A stretch of DNA of 64,000 nt from Eulemur rufifrons (lineage: Eukaryota > Chordata > Mammalia > Primates > Lemuridae): positions 969,501 to 1,033,500 of the forward strand of contig NC_091009.1 in the NCBI RefSeq assembly GCF_041146395.1, in the 5' to 3' direction. This document shows positions 22,857-36,008 of the stretch, one piece after another (the stretch's first letter is position 1; the number at the start of each line of letters is the position of its first letter). A program made the translations under genes and the position numbers. The notes under the pieces are model-generated. The model was not told the origin of the DNA. It saw nothing but the letters and a program-made list of their open reading frames with translations, and searched no databases.

Positions 22857-24889
22857 TCACTCAGAGAAAGCAACGATGGTGTGGTGGTTTGTAGGCATAC
22901 TAAACTCTAGTTTGGAAGAAGTAGGAGAATGATATATGGGAACGCTTACATTCATGCAGAGAAAGCAATTATGCGGTGGATTTTTTGCACCCATGCTAAT
23001 CTCTAGTTTGGAAGAAGTTATATAGGAAAGCGTACACTCATTTATAGAAACCAATTTACGGGGGATGGATGGTAGGCCTGCAAAACTCTACTTTGGAAGA
23101 AGGGGGAGAGTCATATTGGGGACCACGTACATTGACTCAGAGAAATCAAGGATGGGGTTGTGTTTTGTAGGCATACTAAACTCTAGTTTGGAGGAAGTAC
23201 GAGAATCATATATAGGAACGCTTACATTCATGCAGAGAAAGCAACTATGGAGTGATGTTTGTATGCCTACTAAACTATAGTTTGGAGGATGTTCGAGAGT
23301 CATATCTGGGAAGCTTACAGTCATTTAGAGAAAGCAACTCTCTGGGGGTGGTTCGTAGGCCTGCTAAACTTTATTTTCAATGAAGTGTTAGAATCATATA
23401 CAGGAACGCTTACATTCACTCAGAGAAAGCAACGTTGGGGTGGTGGTTTGTAGGTATACTAACCTGTAATTTGGAAGAAGCAAAAGAATCACATATAGAA
23501 CCGCTTACATTCAGGCACTGAAAGCCACTATGGGTTCGTGTTTTTAGGCATGCTAAACTGTAGTTTGGAAGAAGTTCGAAAGCTGTCACTTAGAGAAAGA
23601 AACTCTCTGCGGGTGATTTTTAGGTCTGCTAAATTGTGTTTTGAAATAAGTACCAGAATCATAGTTACAAACGGTTACATTCGTGCAGAGAAAGAAACTA
23701 TGGGGTGATGTTTTGTGGGCATGCTAAACTGCCCACAAAACTTCTAAGAAGTTCGAGAGTCTTATATAGGAAAGCTTACAGTCACCTAGAGAAAGCAACT
23801 CTCGGGAGATGGTTTCTAAGCCTGCTAAACTAATTTGCACCGATTGTTAAAGTCAAACATGGGAAGGTTTACATCCACTCAGAACGCAACGTTTGGGTTG
23901 TGGTTTGTGGCCATAATAACTGTAGTTCGGAAAAAGTAGGAAAGTCATATATATGAACGGTTACATTCACGCAGAGAAAGCAACTGTTGGGTACCCTATG
24001 TACGCGTGCTAATCTATAGTTTGGAGGAAATTCGAGAGTCATATCTAGGGAAAATTACAGTCACATAGCTAAATCAACCATCGGGGACTGGTTTGTAGGT
24101 CTGCTAAATTCTATTTTGGAAAAAGAGATTCATATAAGGGAATGCTTATGTTCACTCAGAGAAAGCAACGATCCGGTGGTGTATTGTTGGCATGCTAAAC
24201 TGTAGTTTGGAAGAAGTTCGAGAGTTTTATATAGGAAAGCTTACATTCACCTAGAGAAAGCAACTTTCAGGATGTGGTTTATAGGCCTGGTGAACTCTAA
24301 TTTGGATCAAGTGTGAGAGTCATACATACGAGTTCCAAAGTACAGTTTAGTATGCCTACAAACCACCAGCCCAACATTGCTTTCTCTGAGTGGATATAGG
24401 CTTTCCCTTATATGAATCTCGGACTGCTTTCAAAATGCAATTTACCGGACCTACAAAACACCGCCTGAGAGTTGCTTTCTCTCACTATAAGCTTTCCTAT
24501 ATATGACTTTGGAACATAGTTTAGCATGCCAACAAAAGGCCACCCCATAGTTTGCGTGAATGTAAGCGTTCCTATGCATCACGCTCGTACTTCCTCCAAA
24601 GTATAGTACACCTACAAACCACCTCCCCAACTTTGCTTTTTCTGAGTGAATGTAAGCATTCTTTTATTCTCGTACTTCCTCCAAACTCCAGTTTAGTGTG
24701 ACTAAAAACCACCACCGCAACCCTGCTTTCTCTGAGTGAATGTTAGCGTTCCCGTTTATGATTCACACTTCATCCAAAATAGAATTTAGCAGAACTACAA
24801 ACCAGCCCCCAAGGGTTGCTTTCTCTATGAGACTGTAAGCTTTCCTATTACTCTTAACTTCTTCGCAACTAGAGATTTGCATGCCTACA

Positions 24890-25347
24890 AAACACCACCC
24901 CATAGTTGCCCTCTCTGCGTGAATGTAAGCACTTGTATATATGACTCTGCTACTTCTTCCAAAATACAGTTTAGTATGCTTACAAACAACCAACCAAACG
25001 TTGCGTTCTCTGAGAGAATGTTAGCGTTCCCAAGTATGACTGTTTCAAATGATGCAAAGTAGAGTTTAGCAGGCTTACAAACTATCTCTCGAAAGTTGCT
25101 TCCTCTGGGGGACTGTAAGCTTTCCTATAAAAGACTGTCGAACTTCTTCGAAACTACATTTCAGCACGCCAACAAAACATCACCACATAGTTTCTTTCTC
25201 AGCATAAATATAAGCGATTTTATATATGACTCTGGTACTTCTTTCAAAATACAATTTAGCAGACCTCTAAATCAACCGCCGAGAGTTGCCTTCTCTAAGT
25301 CACTGTCAGCTTTCGAACTTCTTCCAAATTATATTTTAGCAGGCCTA
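24890..25347 (-). repeat. 458-bp tandem duplication in the spacer, copy 1
   Basis: About five monomers sharing private variants with the next block, such as CCCAAGTATGACTGT, AGACTGTCGAACTTCTTCG and CATTTCAGCACGCC. GCGTTCCCAAG occurs at 25024 and again at 25482, giving a period of 458 bp. Confidence 0.75.
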
Positions 25348-25805
25348 CAAAACACCACCCCATAGTGGCCCTCTCTGGGTGAATGTAAGCGCTCATATAT
25401 ATGACTCTGCTACTTCCAAAATACCGTTTAGTATGCTTACAAACAACCACCCAAAAGTTAAGTTCTCTGAGAGAATGTTAGCGTTCCCAAGTATGACTGT
25501 TCCAAATGATGCAAAGTAGAGTTTAGCAGGCTTACAAACTATCTCTCGAAAGTTGCTTCCTCTAGGGGACTGTAAGGTTTCCTATAAAAGACTGTCGAAC
25601 TTCTTCGAAACTACATTTCAGCACGCCAACAAAACATCACCACATAGTTTTTCTCAGCATAAATGTAAGAGATTTTATATATGACTCTGGTACTTCTTTC
25701 AAAATACAATTTAGCAGACCTCAAAATCAACCGCCAAGAGTTGCATACTCTAAGTCACTGTCAGCTTTCGAACTTCTTCCAAATTATATTTTAGCATGCC
25801 TACAA
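25348..25805 (-). repeat. 458-bp tandem duplication in the spacer, copy 2
   Basis: Near-identical to the preceding 458 bp apart from small losses (for example TAGTTTTTCTCAGC for TAGTTTCTTTCTCAGC). The shared private variants show a very local recent duplication. Confidence 0.75.
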
Positions 25806-28800
25806 AACACCACCCCATAGTTGCTTTCTCTGCGTCCATATAAGCGTTCATATATACGACTCTCGTACTTCTTCCAAACTGGAGTTTAGTATACCTAAAA
25901 ACCGGCACCACAATTTACCTTTCTCTGAGTGAATGAAGCATATCCATGTATGCCTCTTTCACTTCATCCAAATTAGAGTGTAGTGGCCCACAAACCACCT
26001 CCTGTGAGTTGCATTCTCTAGGTGACTGTAAACTTTCCTATATAAGACTCTCGAACTTCTTCCAAACTACAGTTTAGCATGCCAACAATACAGCGCCCCA
26101 TCGTTGATTTCTCTGAGTGAACATAAGCGTTCCCATATATGACTCTCACTCTTCTTCCAAAATAGAATTTAGCAGACCTACACAACACCCGATGGTTCCA
26201 ATTCTCTACGTGACTCTAATTTTTCCCACATATGACTCTCGAACTTTCTCCAAACTATAGATTATGATGATTACATAGGCCACCCCACAGTTGCTTTCTC
26301 TGCGTGAATGTAACCGTTCATATATGACTCTCCTTCTTTTAAACTACAGCATTTATTCCTACAAACCATCACGACAACGTTCTTTCTCTGAGTGAATGCA
26401 AGCATTCTCACACTTCATCCAAATTACAGTTTAGCAGACTTACCAACAAACTACAGAGAGTTGTTTTTCTCTGTGTCACTGTAATCTTTCTTATGTAAGG
26501 CTCTCGAACTTCTTCCAAACCACAGTTTAGCATGCCAACAAAATACGACCCCAGAGTTGCTTTCTCTGCGTGAATGTAAGCATTCGTATATATGAGTCTC
26601 CTACTTCCTCCAAAATACAGTTTAGAATGCTTACAAACCACCACCCAAACGTTGCGTTCTCTGAGTGAATGTAAGCGTTCCCATGTTTGACTCTCACAAT
26701 TGATGCAAATTAGAATTTAGCATGCTTAGAAACAATCTCCCGAGAGTTGCTTTCTCTAGGTGACTGTAATTTTCCCCAGATATGACTCTCGCACTTCCTC
26801 CAAACTACAGATTAGCATGCATACATACGCCACCCAACAGTTGCTTTCTCTGCGTGAATGTAACCGTTCATATATATGACTCTCCTACTTCTTCTGAACT
26901 ACAGTTATTACGCCTACAAACCACCACCCAAACGTTGTGTTCTCTGAGTGAATGTAAGCGTTCCAATGTTTGACTCTCACAATTGCTGCTAGTTAGAGTT
27001 TAGCAGGCTTGCAAAGCTCTCCTGAGTGTTGCTTTCTCTAGGTGACTGTAAGCTATCCAAATAACACTCTCGAACTCCTTCCAAACTGCAGTTTAGCATC
27101 CCCAAAACACATCACCCCATAGTTTCTTTCTACGCATGAATGTAAGCGTTTGTATATAAGACTCTGACACGTCTTTCAAAATACAATTTAGCAGACTGAA
27201 AAAATCACCCGCCAAGAGTTGCTTTCTCTAAGTGACTGTCAGCTTTCGAACTTCTTCCAATCTATAGTTTAGCATGCCTGCACTACAGCACCCCGTATTT
27301 GCTTTCTCTGTGTTAATGTAAGCGTTCGTATTTATGTCTCTCGTACCTCTTCCAAAGTAGAGTTTAGTATGCTCAAAAACGGCCACCCCAACGTTGCTTT
27401 CTCTGAGTGAATGTAAGCGTTCCTGTATATGATTTTAACACTTCATTGAAAATAGAGTTTAGCAGGCCTACGAACCACCCCCCGAGAGTTACATCCTCCA
27501 AACTATAGTTTAGTAGGCATACAAACATCACTCCATAGTTGCTTTCTCTGCGTGAATGTAACTGTTCATATATATGACTTTCCTACTTCTTCCGAACTAC
27601 AGTTATTATGGCCACAAACTACAACCCAAACCTTGCGTTCTGAGTGGATGTAAACCTTCTGATATTTGACTTTAACAGTTGGTGCAAATTAGCAGGCTTA
27701 GAAACCATCTCCCGAGAGTTGCTCTCTCTAGGTGACTGTAAGCTTTGCTATATAAGATTCTAAACTTCCTCCAAACTATAGTTTAGTAGGCATAAAAACA
27801 TCACTCCATAGTTGCTTTCTCTGCATGAATGTAAGCGTTCCTATATATGATTCTCGTACTTCCTCCAAACTAGAGTATAGTATGCCTACAAAACACAAGC
27901 CCATCCTTGATTTCTCTGAGTCAATGTACGTGGTCCCCAATATGACTCTCTCACTTCTTCCAAAGTAGAGTTTTGCAGGCCTACCGTCCATCCCCCGAAA
28001 GTTGGTTTCTATAAATGACTGTACGCTTTCCTATATAACTTCTTCCAAACTAGAGATTAGCATGGGTACAAAAACCCACCCCATAATTGCTTTCTCTGCA
28101 TGAATGTAAGCATTCCCAAATATCATTTTCCTACTTCTTCCAAACTAGAGTTTAGTATGCCTACAAACCACCACATCATCGTTGCTTTCTCTGAGTGAAT
28201 GTAACCCTTTCCATATATGACTCTCAATCTTAAACCAAAATAGAATTTAGCACGCCTACATTCCACAACCAGAAATTTGCTTTCCCTAAGAGACTCTAAG
28301 CTTTCTTATATGTGATTCTCAAACTTCGTCCAAACTAGAGTTTAGCACGCCTAGAAAACACCACCCCACAGTTGCTTTCTCTGCATGAATGTAAGCGTTT
28401 GTATATATGACACTGGTACTTCTTTCAAAATACAATTTAGCAGACCTAAAAATCTACCGCCAAGAGTTGCTTTCTCTGACTGTCTGCTTTCGAACTTCTT
28501 CCAAACTATATTTTAGCATGCCAACAAAACACCACCCCATAGTTGCTTTCTCTGCGTCCATATAAGCGTTCATATATATGTCTCTCCTACTTCTTCCAAA
28601 CTGGAGTTTAGTATACCTAAAAACCGGCACCACAATTTACCTTTCTCTGAGTGAATGAAGCGTATCCATGTATGCCTCTTTCACTTCATCCAAATTAGAG
28701 TTTAGCGGCCTACAAACCACTTCCTGTGAGTTGCTTTCTCTAGGTGACTGTAAACTTTCCTATATAAGACTCTCAAACTTCTTCCAAACTACAGTTTGGC

Positions 28801-31800
28801 ATGCCAACAATACAGCGCCCCATCGTTGATTTCTCTGGGTGAACATAAGCGTTCCCATATATGACTCTCACTCTTTTTCCAAAATAGAATTTAACAGACC
28901 TACACACCAGCCCCCGATGGTTCCTTTCTCTAAGTGACTCTAATTTTCCCCAGATATGACTCTCGAACTTCCTCCAAACTACAGATTATGATGATTACAT
29001 ACACCACCCCACAATTGCTTTCTCTGCGTGAATGTAACCGTTCATATATGACTCTCCTACTTCTTCGAACTACAGTTGTTATTCCTACAAACCCCCACGA
29101 CAAAGTTCTTTCTCTGAGTGAATGCAAGCGTTCTCACACTTCATCCAAATTACAGTTTAGCAGACCTACCAACAAACTGCAGAGAGTTGTTTTCTCTGTG
29201 TCACTGTAATCTTTCCTATATAAGGCTCTCGAACTTCTTCCAAACCACAGTTTAGCATGCCAACAAAATACGACCCCAGAGTTGCTTTCTCTGCGTGAAT
29301 GTAAGCATTCGTATATATGACTCTCCTACTTCCTCCAAAATACAGTTTAGAATGCTTACAAACCACCACCCAAACGTTGCGTTCTCTGAGTGAATGTAAG
29401 CGTTCCCATGTTTGAATCTCACAATTGATGCAAATTAGAGTTTAGCATGCTTAGAAACAATCTGCCGAGAGTTACTTTCTCTAGGTGACTGTAAGCTTTC
29501 TTATATAAGACTCGCGAACTTCTTCCAAACTACAGTTTAGCATGCCAACGAAACACTGCCCCATCGTTGATTTCTCTGAGTGAACATAAGCGTTCCCACA
29601 TATGACTTTCTCTCTTCTTCCAAAATAGAATTTAGCAGATCTACAAAACGGCCCCCGATGGTTGCTTTCTCTAAGTGACTGCAATTTTCCCCAGATAAGA
29701 CTCCCGAACTTCCTCCAAAGTATACATTAACATGCGTACATACGCCACCCATCAGTTGCTTTCTCTGCGTGAATGTAACCGTTCATATATATGACTCTCC
29801 TACTTCTTCCAAACTACAGTTATGATGCCTACAAATCACCACCCAAACGTTGTGTTCTCTGAGTGAATGTAAGCGTTCCCATGTTTGACTCTCACAATTG
29901 CTGCTAATTAGTGTTTACAGGCTTGCAAAGCTGTCCCGAGTGTTGCTTTCTCTAGGTGACTCTAAGTTATCCTATATAACACTCTCGAACTCCTTCCAAA
30001 CTGCAGTTTAGCATGCCAACAACACATCACCCCATAGTTTCTTTCTCTGCATGAATGTAAGCGTTTGTCTATATGACTCTGGTACGTCTTTCAAAATACA
30101 ATTTAGCAGACCTAAAAATCACCCGCCAAGAGTTGCTTTCTGTAAATGACTGTCAGCTTTCGAACTTCTTCCAATCTATAGTTTAGCATGCCTGCACTAC
30201 AGCACCCGGTATTTGCTTTCTCTGTGTTAATGTAAGCGTTCCTGTATATGTCTCTCGTACCTCTTCCAAAGTAGAGTTCAGTATGCTCAAAAACGGCCAC
30301 CCCAACGTTGCTTTCTCTGAGTGAATGTAAGCGTTCCTGTATATGATTCTAACACTTCATTGAAAATAGAGTTTAGCAGGCCTACGAACCACCCCCCCAA
30401 GAGTTGCTTTCTCTAAATGACTGTAAGCATCCCAGATATGACTCTCGAACATCCCCCAAACTATAGTTTAGTAGGCATACAAACATCACTCCATAGTTGC
30501 TTTCTCTGCATGAATGTAAGCGTTCCTATATATGATTCTCGTACTTCTTCCAAACTAGAGTTTAGTATGCCTACAAACCACAACCTGATCGTTGATTTCT
30601 CTGAGTGAATGTACACAGTCCCCAAAATGACTCTCCCCCTTCTTCCAAAGTAGAGTTTTGCAGGCCTACAAACCATCCCCTGAAAGTTGGTTTCTATAAA
30701 TGACGGTACGCTTTCCTATATATTACTCTTTAACTTCTTGCAAAATAGAGATTAGCATGGCTACAAAAAATCCACCCCATAATTGCTTTCTCTGCATGAA
30801 TGTAAGTGTTCCCATATATCATTCTCCTACTTCTTCCAAACTAGAGTTTAGTATGCCTACAAACCACCACATCATCGTAGCTTTCTCTGAGTGAATGTAA
30901 GCCTTCCCATATATGACTCTCACTCTGAAACCAAAATAGAGTTTAGCACGCCTACATTCCACACCAGAGATTTGCTTTCTCTAAGTGACTGTAAGCTTTC
31001 TTATATGTGATTCTCAAACTTCGTCCAAACTAGAGTTTAGCATGCCTAGAAAACACCACCCCACAGTTGCTTTCTCTGCATGAATGTAAGCGTTTGTATA
31101 TATGACTCTGGTACTTCTTTCAAAATACAATTTAGCAGACCGAAAATTGAACCGCCGAGAGTTGCTTTCTCTAAGTGACTGTCTGCTTTCGAACTTCTTC
31201 CAAATTATGTTTTAGCATGCCTACAAAACACCACCCCATAGTTACTTTCTCTGCATCAATATAAGCGTTCATATATATGCCTCTCTCACTTCATCTAAAT
31301 TAGAGTGTAGCAGGCCTACAAACCACGCCCCGTGAGTTGCTTTCTCTAGGTGACTGTAAACTTTCCTATATAAGAATCTCCAACTTCTTTCAAACTACAC
31401 CATGCCAACAAAACACCACACCGTGGTTGCTTTCTCTGAGTGAACATAAGCGTTCCCATATATGACTCACACTCTGTTTCCAAAATAGAATTTAGCAGAT
31501 CTACAAACCAGCCCAAAATGGTTCCTTTCTCTAAGTGACTGTAATTTTCCCCAGATATGACTCTCGCACTTCCTCCAAACTACAGATTAACATGCATACC
31601 TGCGCCACCCCACAGTTGCTTTCTCTGCGTGAATGTAACCGTTCATATATATGACTCTCCTACTTCTTCCCAACTACAGTTATTATGCCTTCAAACCATC
31701 ACGATAATGTTTCTTTCTCTGAGTGAATGAATGCAAGCGTTCTCACATTTCATCCAAATTAGAGTTTAGCAGGCCTACCAATAAACTTCCGAGAGTTGTT

Positions 31801-34800
31801 TTCTCTGTGTCACTGTAATCTTTCCTATATAAGACGCTCGAACTTCTTCCAAACCACAGTTTAGCATGCCAACAAAATACGACCCCAGAGTGGCTTTCTC
31901 TGCCTGAATGTAAGCGTTCATATATATGACTCTCGTACTTCCTCCAAAATACAGTTTAGAATGCCTACAAACCACCACCCAAACGTTGCGTTCTCTGAAT
32001 GAATGAAAGCATTCCCATGTTTGACTCTCACAATTGATGCAAAGTAGAGTTTAGCAGGCCAAGAAAGGATCTCCCGAGAGTTGCTTTCTCTAGGTGACTG
32101 TAAGCTTTCCTAAATAAGACTCTCCAACTTCTTCCAAACTACAGGTTAACATGCCCACAAAACATCACCCCATAGTTTTTTCTTTGCATGAATGTAAGCA
32201 TTAGTATATATGACTCTGGTACTTCTTTCAAAATACAATTTAGCAGACCTAAAAATCACCCACCAAGAGTTGCTTTCTCTAAGTACTTCTTCCAAACTAT
32301 TTAGTATGCCTACAAAAACCAGCCCAATGTTGTTTCTCTGAGGGAATGTAAGCGGTCCCATGTTTGACTCTCACACTTCATCCAAATTAGAGTTTAGCAT
32401 GTGTACAAACAATCTCCCGAGAGTTGCTTTCCCTAGGTGATGGTAATCATTCCTGTATAAGGTTCTCCAACTTTTTCCAAACTGCAGTTTAGCATGCCTA
32501 CAAAACCTGACGCCATAAGTGCTTTCTCTGCGTGAATGTAAGTGTTCCTATATAGGACTCTCGTACTTCTTCCAAACTACAGTTTAGTTTGCCCTACCAA
32601 CCACCACCCAAACGTTGTTTTCTCTGAGTGAATGTAAGCGTTCCCATATATGACTCTCACACTTCAACCAAAATAGAGTTTAGCAGGCCTACATTTCACA
32701 CCCAGAGAGTTGTTTTCTCTACGTGACTGTAAACTTTCCTATATATGACTCTCAAACTTCGTCCAAACTAGAGTTTTGCAAGCCTACAAAACACCACCCC
32801 ATAGTTGTTTTCGGTGCCGGAATGTAAGCGGCTCTACATGTGATTCTCTTGCTTCTTCCAAATTACAGGTTAGTATGCCTAGGAACCACAACCACGACGT
32901 TGCTTTCACTGAGTTCCCATATATTATTCTAACACTTCATTGAAAATAGAGTTTAGCAGGCCTACGAAACACCCCCCGAGAGTTGCTTTCTCTAAGTGAC
33001 TGTAAGCTTCCCAGATATGACTCTCGAACTTCCTCCAAACTATATTTTAGTAGGCATACAAACATCACTCCATAGTTGCTTTCTCTGCGTGAAGGTAAGC
33101 GTTCCTATATACGATTCTCGTACTTCTTCCAAACTAGAGTTGACTATGCCTACAAATCACAATCCCATCGTTGATTTCTCTGAGTGAATGCACGCGGTCC
33201 CCAATATGACTCTCCCCCTTCTTCCAAACTGGAGTTTTGCAGGTGTACAAAACATCCCCCGAGAGTTGGTTTCTATGACTGTAACCTTTCCTATATATTA
33301 CTCCTTAACTTCTTCCAAACTAGAGATTAGCATGGCTACAAAAACGCCACCCCATAATTGCTTTCTCTACGTGAATGTAAGCGTTCCCATATATCATTCT
33401 CCCACTTCTTCCAAACTAGAGTTTAGTATGCCTACAAACCACCACGTCGTCGTTGCTTTCTCTGAGGGAATGTAAGCCTTCCCATATATGACTCTCACTC
33501 TTAAACCAAAATAGAGTTTAGCAGGCCTACTTTCCACACCCAGAGATTTGCTTTCTCTAAGTGACTGTAAGCTTTCTTATATGTGATTCTCAAACTTCGT
33601 CCAAACTAGAGTTTAGCATGCCTATAAAACACCACCCCATAGTTACTTTCAGTGCGTCAAAATGTATGTGTTCCTATATGTGATTCTCGTGCTTCTTCCA
33701 AACTGCAGTTTAGTAAGCCTACAAACAACCCCATCGTTGCTTTCTCTGAGGGAATGTAAGCGTTCTCATATATGACTCTCACACTTCAACCAAAACAGGG
33801 TTTTGCAGGCCTACAAACCACCCGCCAAGACTTGCTTTTTCAAAGTGGCTGTTACCTTTCCTATATAGGACTCTGGAACTTCTCCCAAGCTAGACTTTAA
33901 CATGTCTACCTGACACTACTCCGTAGTTGCTCTCGCTGTGTGAATGTAAGCGTTCCTATATATGAGTCTTGTACTTCTTCCTAACTAGCATCTGGCATGC
34001 CAAAATAACACTCCCCCATAGTTGCTTTCTTTGAGTCAATGTAAACATTCCTATATATGTCTCTCGCACTTCTTCCAAACTTGAGTTATGTCTACAAACC
34101 AATCCCCGACAGCTGTTTTCTCTGAACGAATTTAAGCGTTCCTATATAGGACTATGGCACTTCCTCCAAACTAGAGTTTAGCAAGCCTACACTCCACCCC
34201 CGTTCGTTGCTTTCTCTAAGTTACTGTAAGCTTTCCTATACATGGCTCTCGAAATTTTCCAAACTAGAGTTAGCATGCCTACTATACACCTACACATAAT
34301 TGCTTTGTCTGAGTGAATATAAGCCTTCCTATATATGACTGTCGCACTTTTTCCAAATTAGAGTGTAGCCAGCCTGGAAAGCACCCCTTATAGTTGCTTT
34401 CATTGAGTGAATGTTAACATTCCTATGTATGACTCTCGCAACTTTTCCAATCTAAGATTTTAGCAATGCTACAAATCCCCCGCCGAGAGTTCCTATACAT
34501 AACTGTCCTCTTTTTCCAAGCTAGAGTTTAGGAAGCCTAGAAACCGTCCCCCCGTAGATGCTTTATGTGAATGTAAGCGTTCCTATATATGACTCTCGCC
34601 TTCCTCCAAACTAGAGCTTAGCAAGCCTACAAACCAACTCCCTATAATTGCTTTCTCTGAATGAATGATATCGTTCCTATATAAGACTCTCGAACTTCTT
34701 CCAAACCAGAGTTTAACAAGCCAAAAAAGCACCCCCCATAGATGCTTCCTCTAACTCAAAGCTAATATTCCTATATATGATTCAGCTTCTTCATCCAAAC

Positions 34801-36008
34801 TAGAGTAAGGCAAGCCTACAAATCACACACCAATAGTTGCTTTCTATCAGTAAATGTAAGCATCCCTATATATGACTATAGCAATTCTTCCAAACTGGAG
34901 TTTAGCAAGCCTCCAGACCCCCGGACCCCACTCCATAGTACCCTGGGCATTGGCGCCTGCCTGTCATGCAGGACATAGGGGCGGACCCTCATCTCAGACA
35001 CGGCATTGGTGGATTGTAGGCTTTTTTAAGTTTTTGAATTGAAGAAGTCTGAGAATTGGAATTGGGTTTAGGGTAAGGTTAGGTGTTAGGGACTAGGATT
35101 AGGTTTAGGGGTTAGGGTTTTAGGTTAGAATTAGGGTTAGGATTACTGTTAGGATTAGAGATTAGGATTATGTTTAGTGGTTGGGTTTAGGTTTAGGGTG
35201 AGAGGCAAGAGTAAAGGTCAGGGATTAGGGTTACTGTTAGGAGTTAGATTCAGGGTTTACTAAGGGTTTGGTTTAGAGATAGGGTTAGGGCTTACGTTTA
35301 ACGGTGTGTGTTAGGGCACGGGCCCTGTCTAATGTACGGGGCACTGTGGGTGTGGAGCAAGGCTGGGTCCCCACTTCATCGTACCCTGGGTGTTGGGCTT
35401 CAACTGTCACGCAGGACAAAGGCAGAGGCTCATCTCACGCATGGTTAGGATTAAGGTTTAAGTTTAGGGTCAGGGTTGAGGGTTAGGGTGAGGGTTAACA
35501 GTTAGAGTTAGGGTAAGGGGGTTAGGGATAGGGTTAGGGTTAAGGGTTAGGTTTATGGTTCAGGTTTAAGGTTAGCATTAGAGGGTAGGGTTTGTGTAAC
35601 TGTAGATCAGTGTTGGGTTTAGATCTCTAGGCATTAGGGTAAAGGTTAGGGTTAGGGTTAAGAGTTAGGGTTATGTTTAAAGGTTAGGATTGGGATTAGG
35701 CTTAAGGGTTAAGGTTAAGGTTATGGGTTATGACTAAGGATCAACGGTTAGGGTTATTTTTAGGCGTAGGGTTAGGGTAAGGGGTTAGAGTTAGTGTTAG
35801 TGTTGTTGGTTGGGTTAAGGTTAGGGTTGGCGTTTCAGAATTAGGGATTAGGTGTTATCTTTATAGCTAGGAGTTAGGGTTAGAATTGCGGTATAGGGCT
35901 TGTTCTCAGGGTGTCATGCATTAACGTTAAGATAAGGGGTTAAAGTTAGGGTTATGGTGAGCTTTACGTGTTAAGGTGAGCAGTAGGATCAGGGTTAGGT
36001 GTTATGTT

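Larger units (their letters stand above)
3200..24325 (+). repeat. Left arm of a large imperfect palindrome
   Basis: The reverse complement of about 27.2-43.9 kb, interrupted by the L1. Matching landmarks include 21843-22118 with 28934-29209 (sum 51052), 20444-20635 with 30417-30608 (51052), 19074-19277 with 31775-31978 (51052), 17758-17949 with 32996-33187 (50945), 15459-15641 with 35304-35486 (50945), and 4923-5177 with 41941-42195. The outer end is approximate. Confidence 0.88.
16031..24325 (+). repeat. Tandem satellite array, forward arm (~93-bp monomer)
   Basis: About 90 diverged monomers of roughly 90-100 bp. Each runs approximately (C/T)TTGTAGGCATGCTAAACT, then CTAGTTTGGAAGAAG, GAGAGTCATATATAGGAA, (C)GCTTACATTCA and GAGAAAGCAAC. 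From about 17.0 kb inward, three monomer types cycle in fixed order: CAACG...GCATACT, CAACTATGGGGTG...GCATGCT, CAACTCTCGGG...GCCTGCT. This gives a ~280-bp trimer, seen for example at 17391, 17665, 17957 and 18228. The outermost kilobase (16.03-17.0 kb) is monomeric and diverged. There is no hexamer character and no gene. I do not recognise the family. Confidence 0.93.
24326..27190 (-). repeat. Unpaired satellite spacer of the palindrome
   Basis: About 2.9 kb of inverted-orientation satellite with no direct partner in the left arm, whose inner end (about 24325) pairs with about 27190. Its length is close to one ~2.69-kb higher-order repeat, and its monomers resemble 28.8-30.0 kb. Confidence 0.65.
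24326..34914 (-). repeat. Tandem satellite array, inverted arm
   Basis: The same monomers in reverse complement (GTTGCTTTCTCT, GTGAATGTAAGCG, ATATATGACTCTC, CTTCTTCCAAACT). The switch falls between GAGAGTCATACAT (about 24325) and TTCCAAAGTACAGTTTAG. The trimer and ~2.69-kb periods persist (30461 against 27776; 29166 against 26408). It ends near 34914 against a core module of the telomere-like DNA. It is about 2.3 kb longer than the forward arm because of the extra inner segment. Confidence 0.93.

Noticed and set aside
16031..24325. Regularly spaced repeats resembling a CRISPR-like array
   Set aside because: The monomers are contiguous and homologous along their whole length, with no unique spacers, in a clearly mammalian context.
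17281..33620. CENP-B box candidates such as CTTCGTCCAAACTAGAG
   Set aside because: Only the TTCG half and the central A fit. The CGGG half is absent in the monomers I examined, so I do not call a CENP-B box.
16031..34914. Many 60-95-codon frames in the satellite, identical between arms
   Set aside because: They follow the monomer period, occur on both strands and simply mirror each other through the palindrome. There is no selection signature or gene structure.
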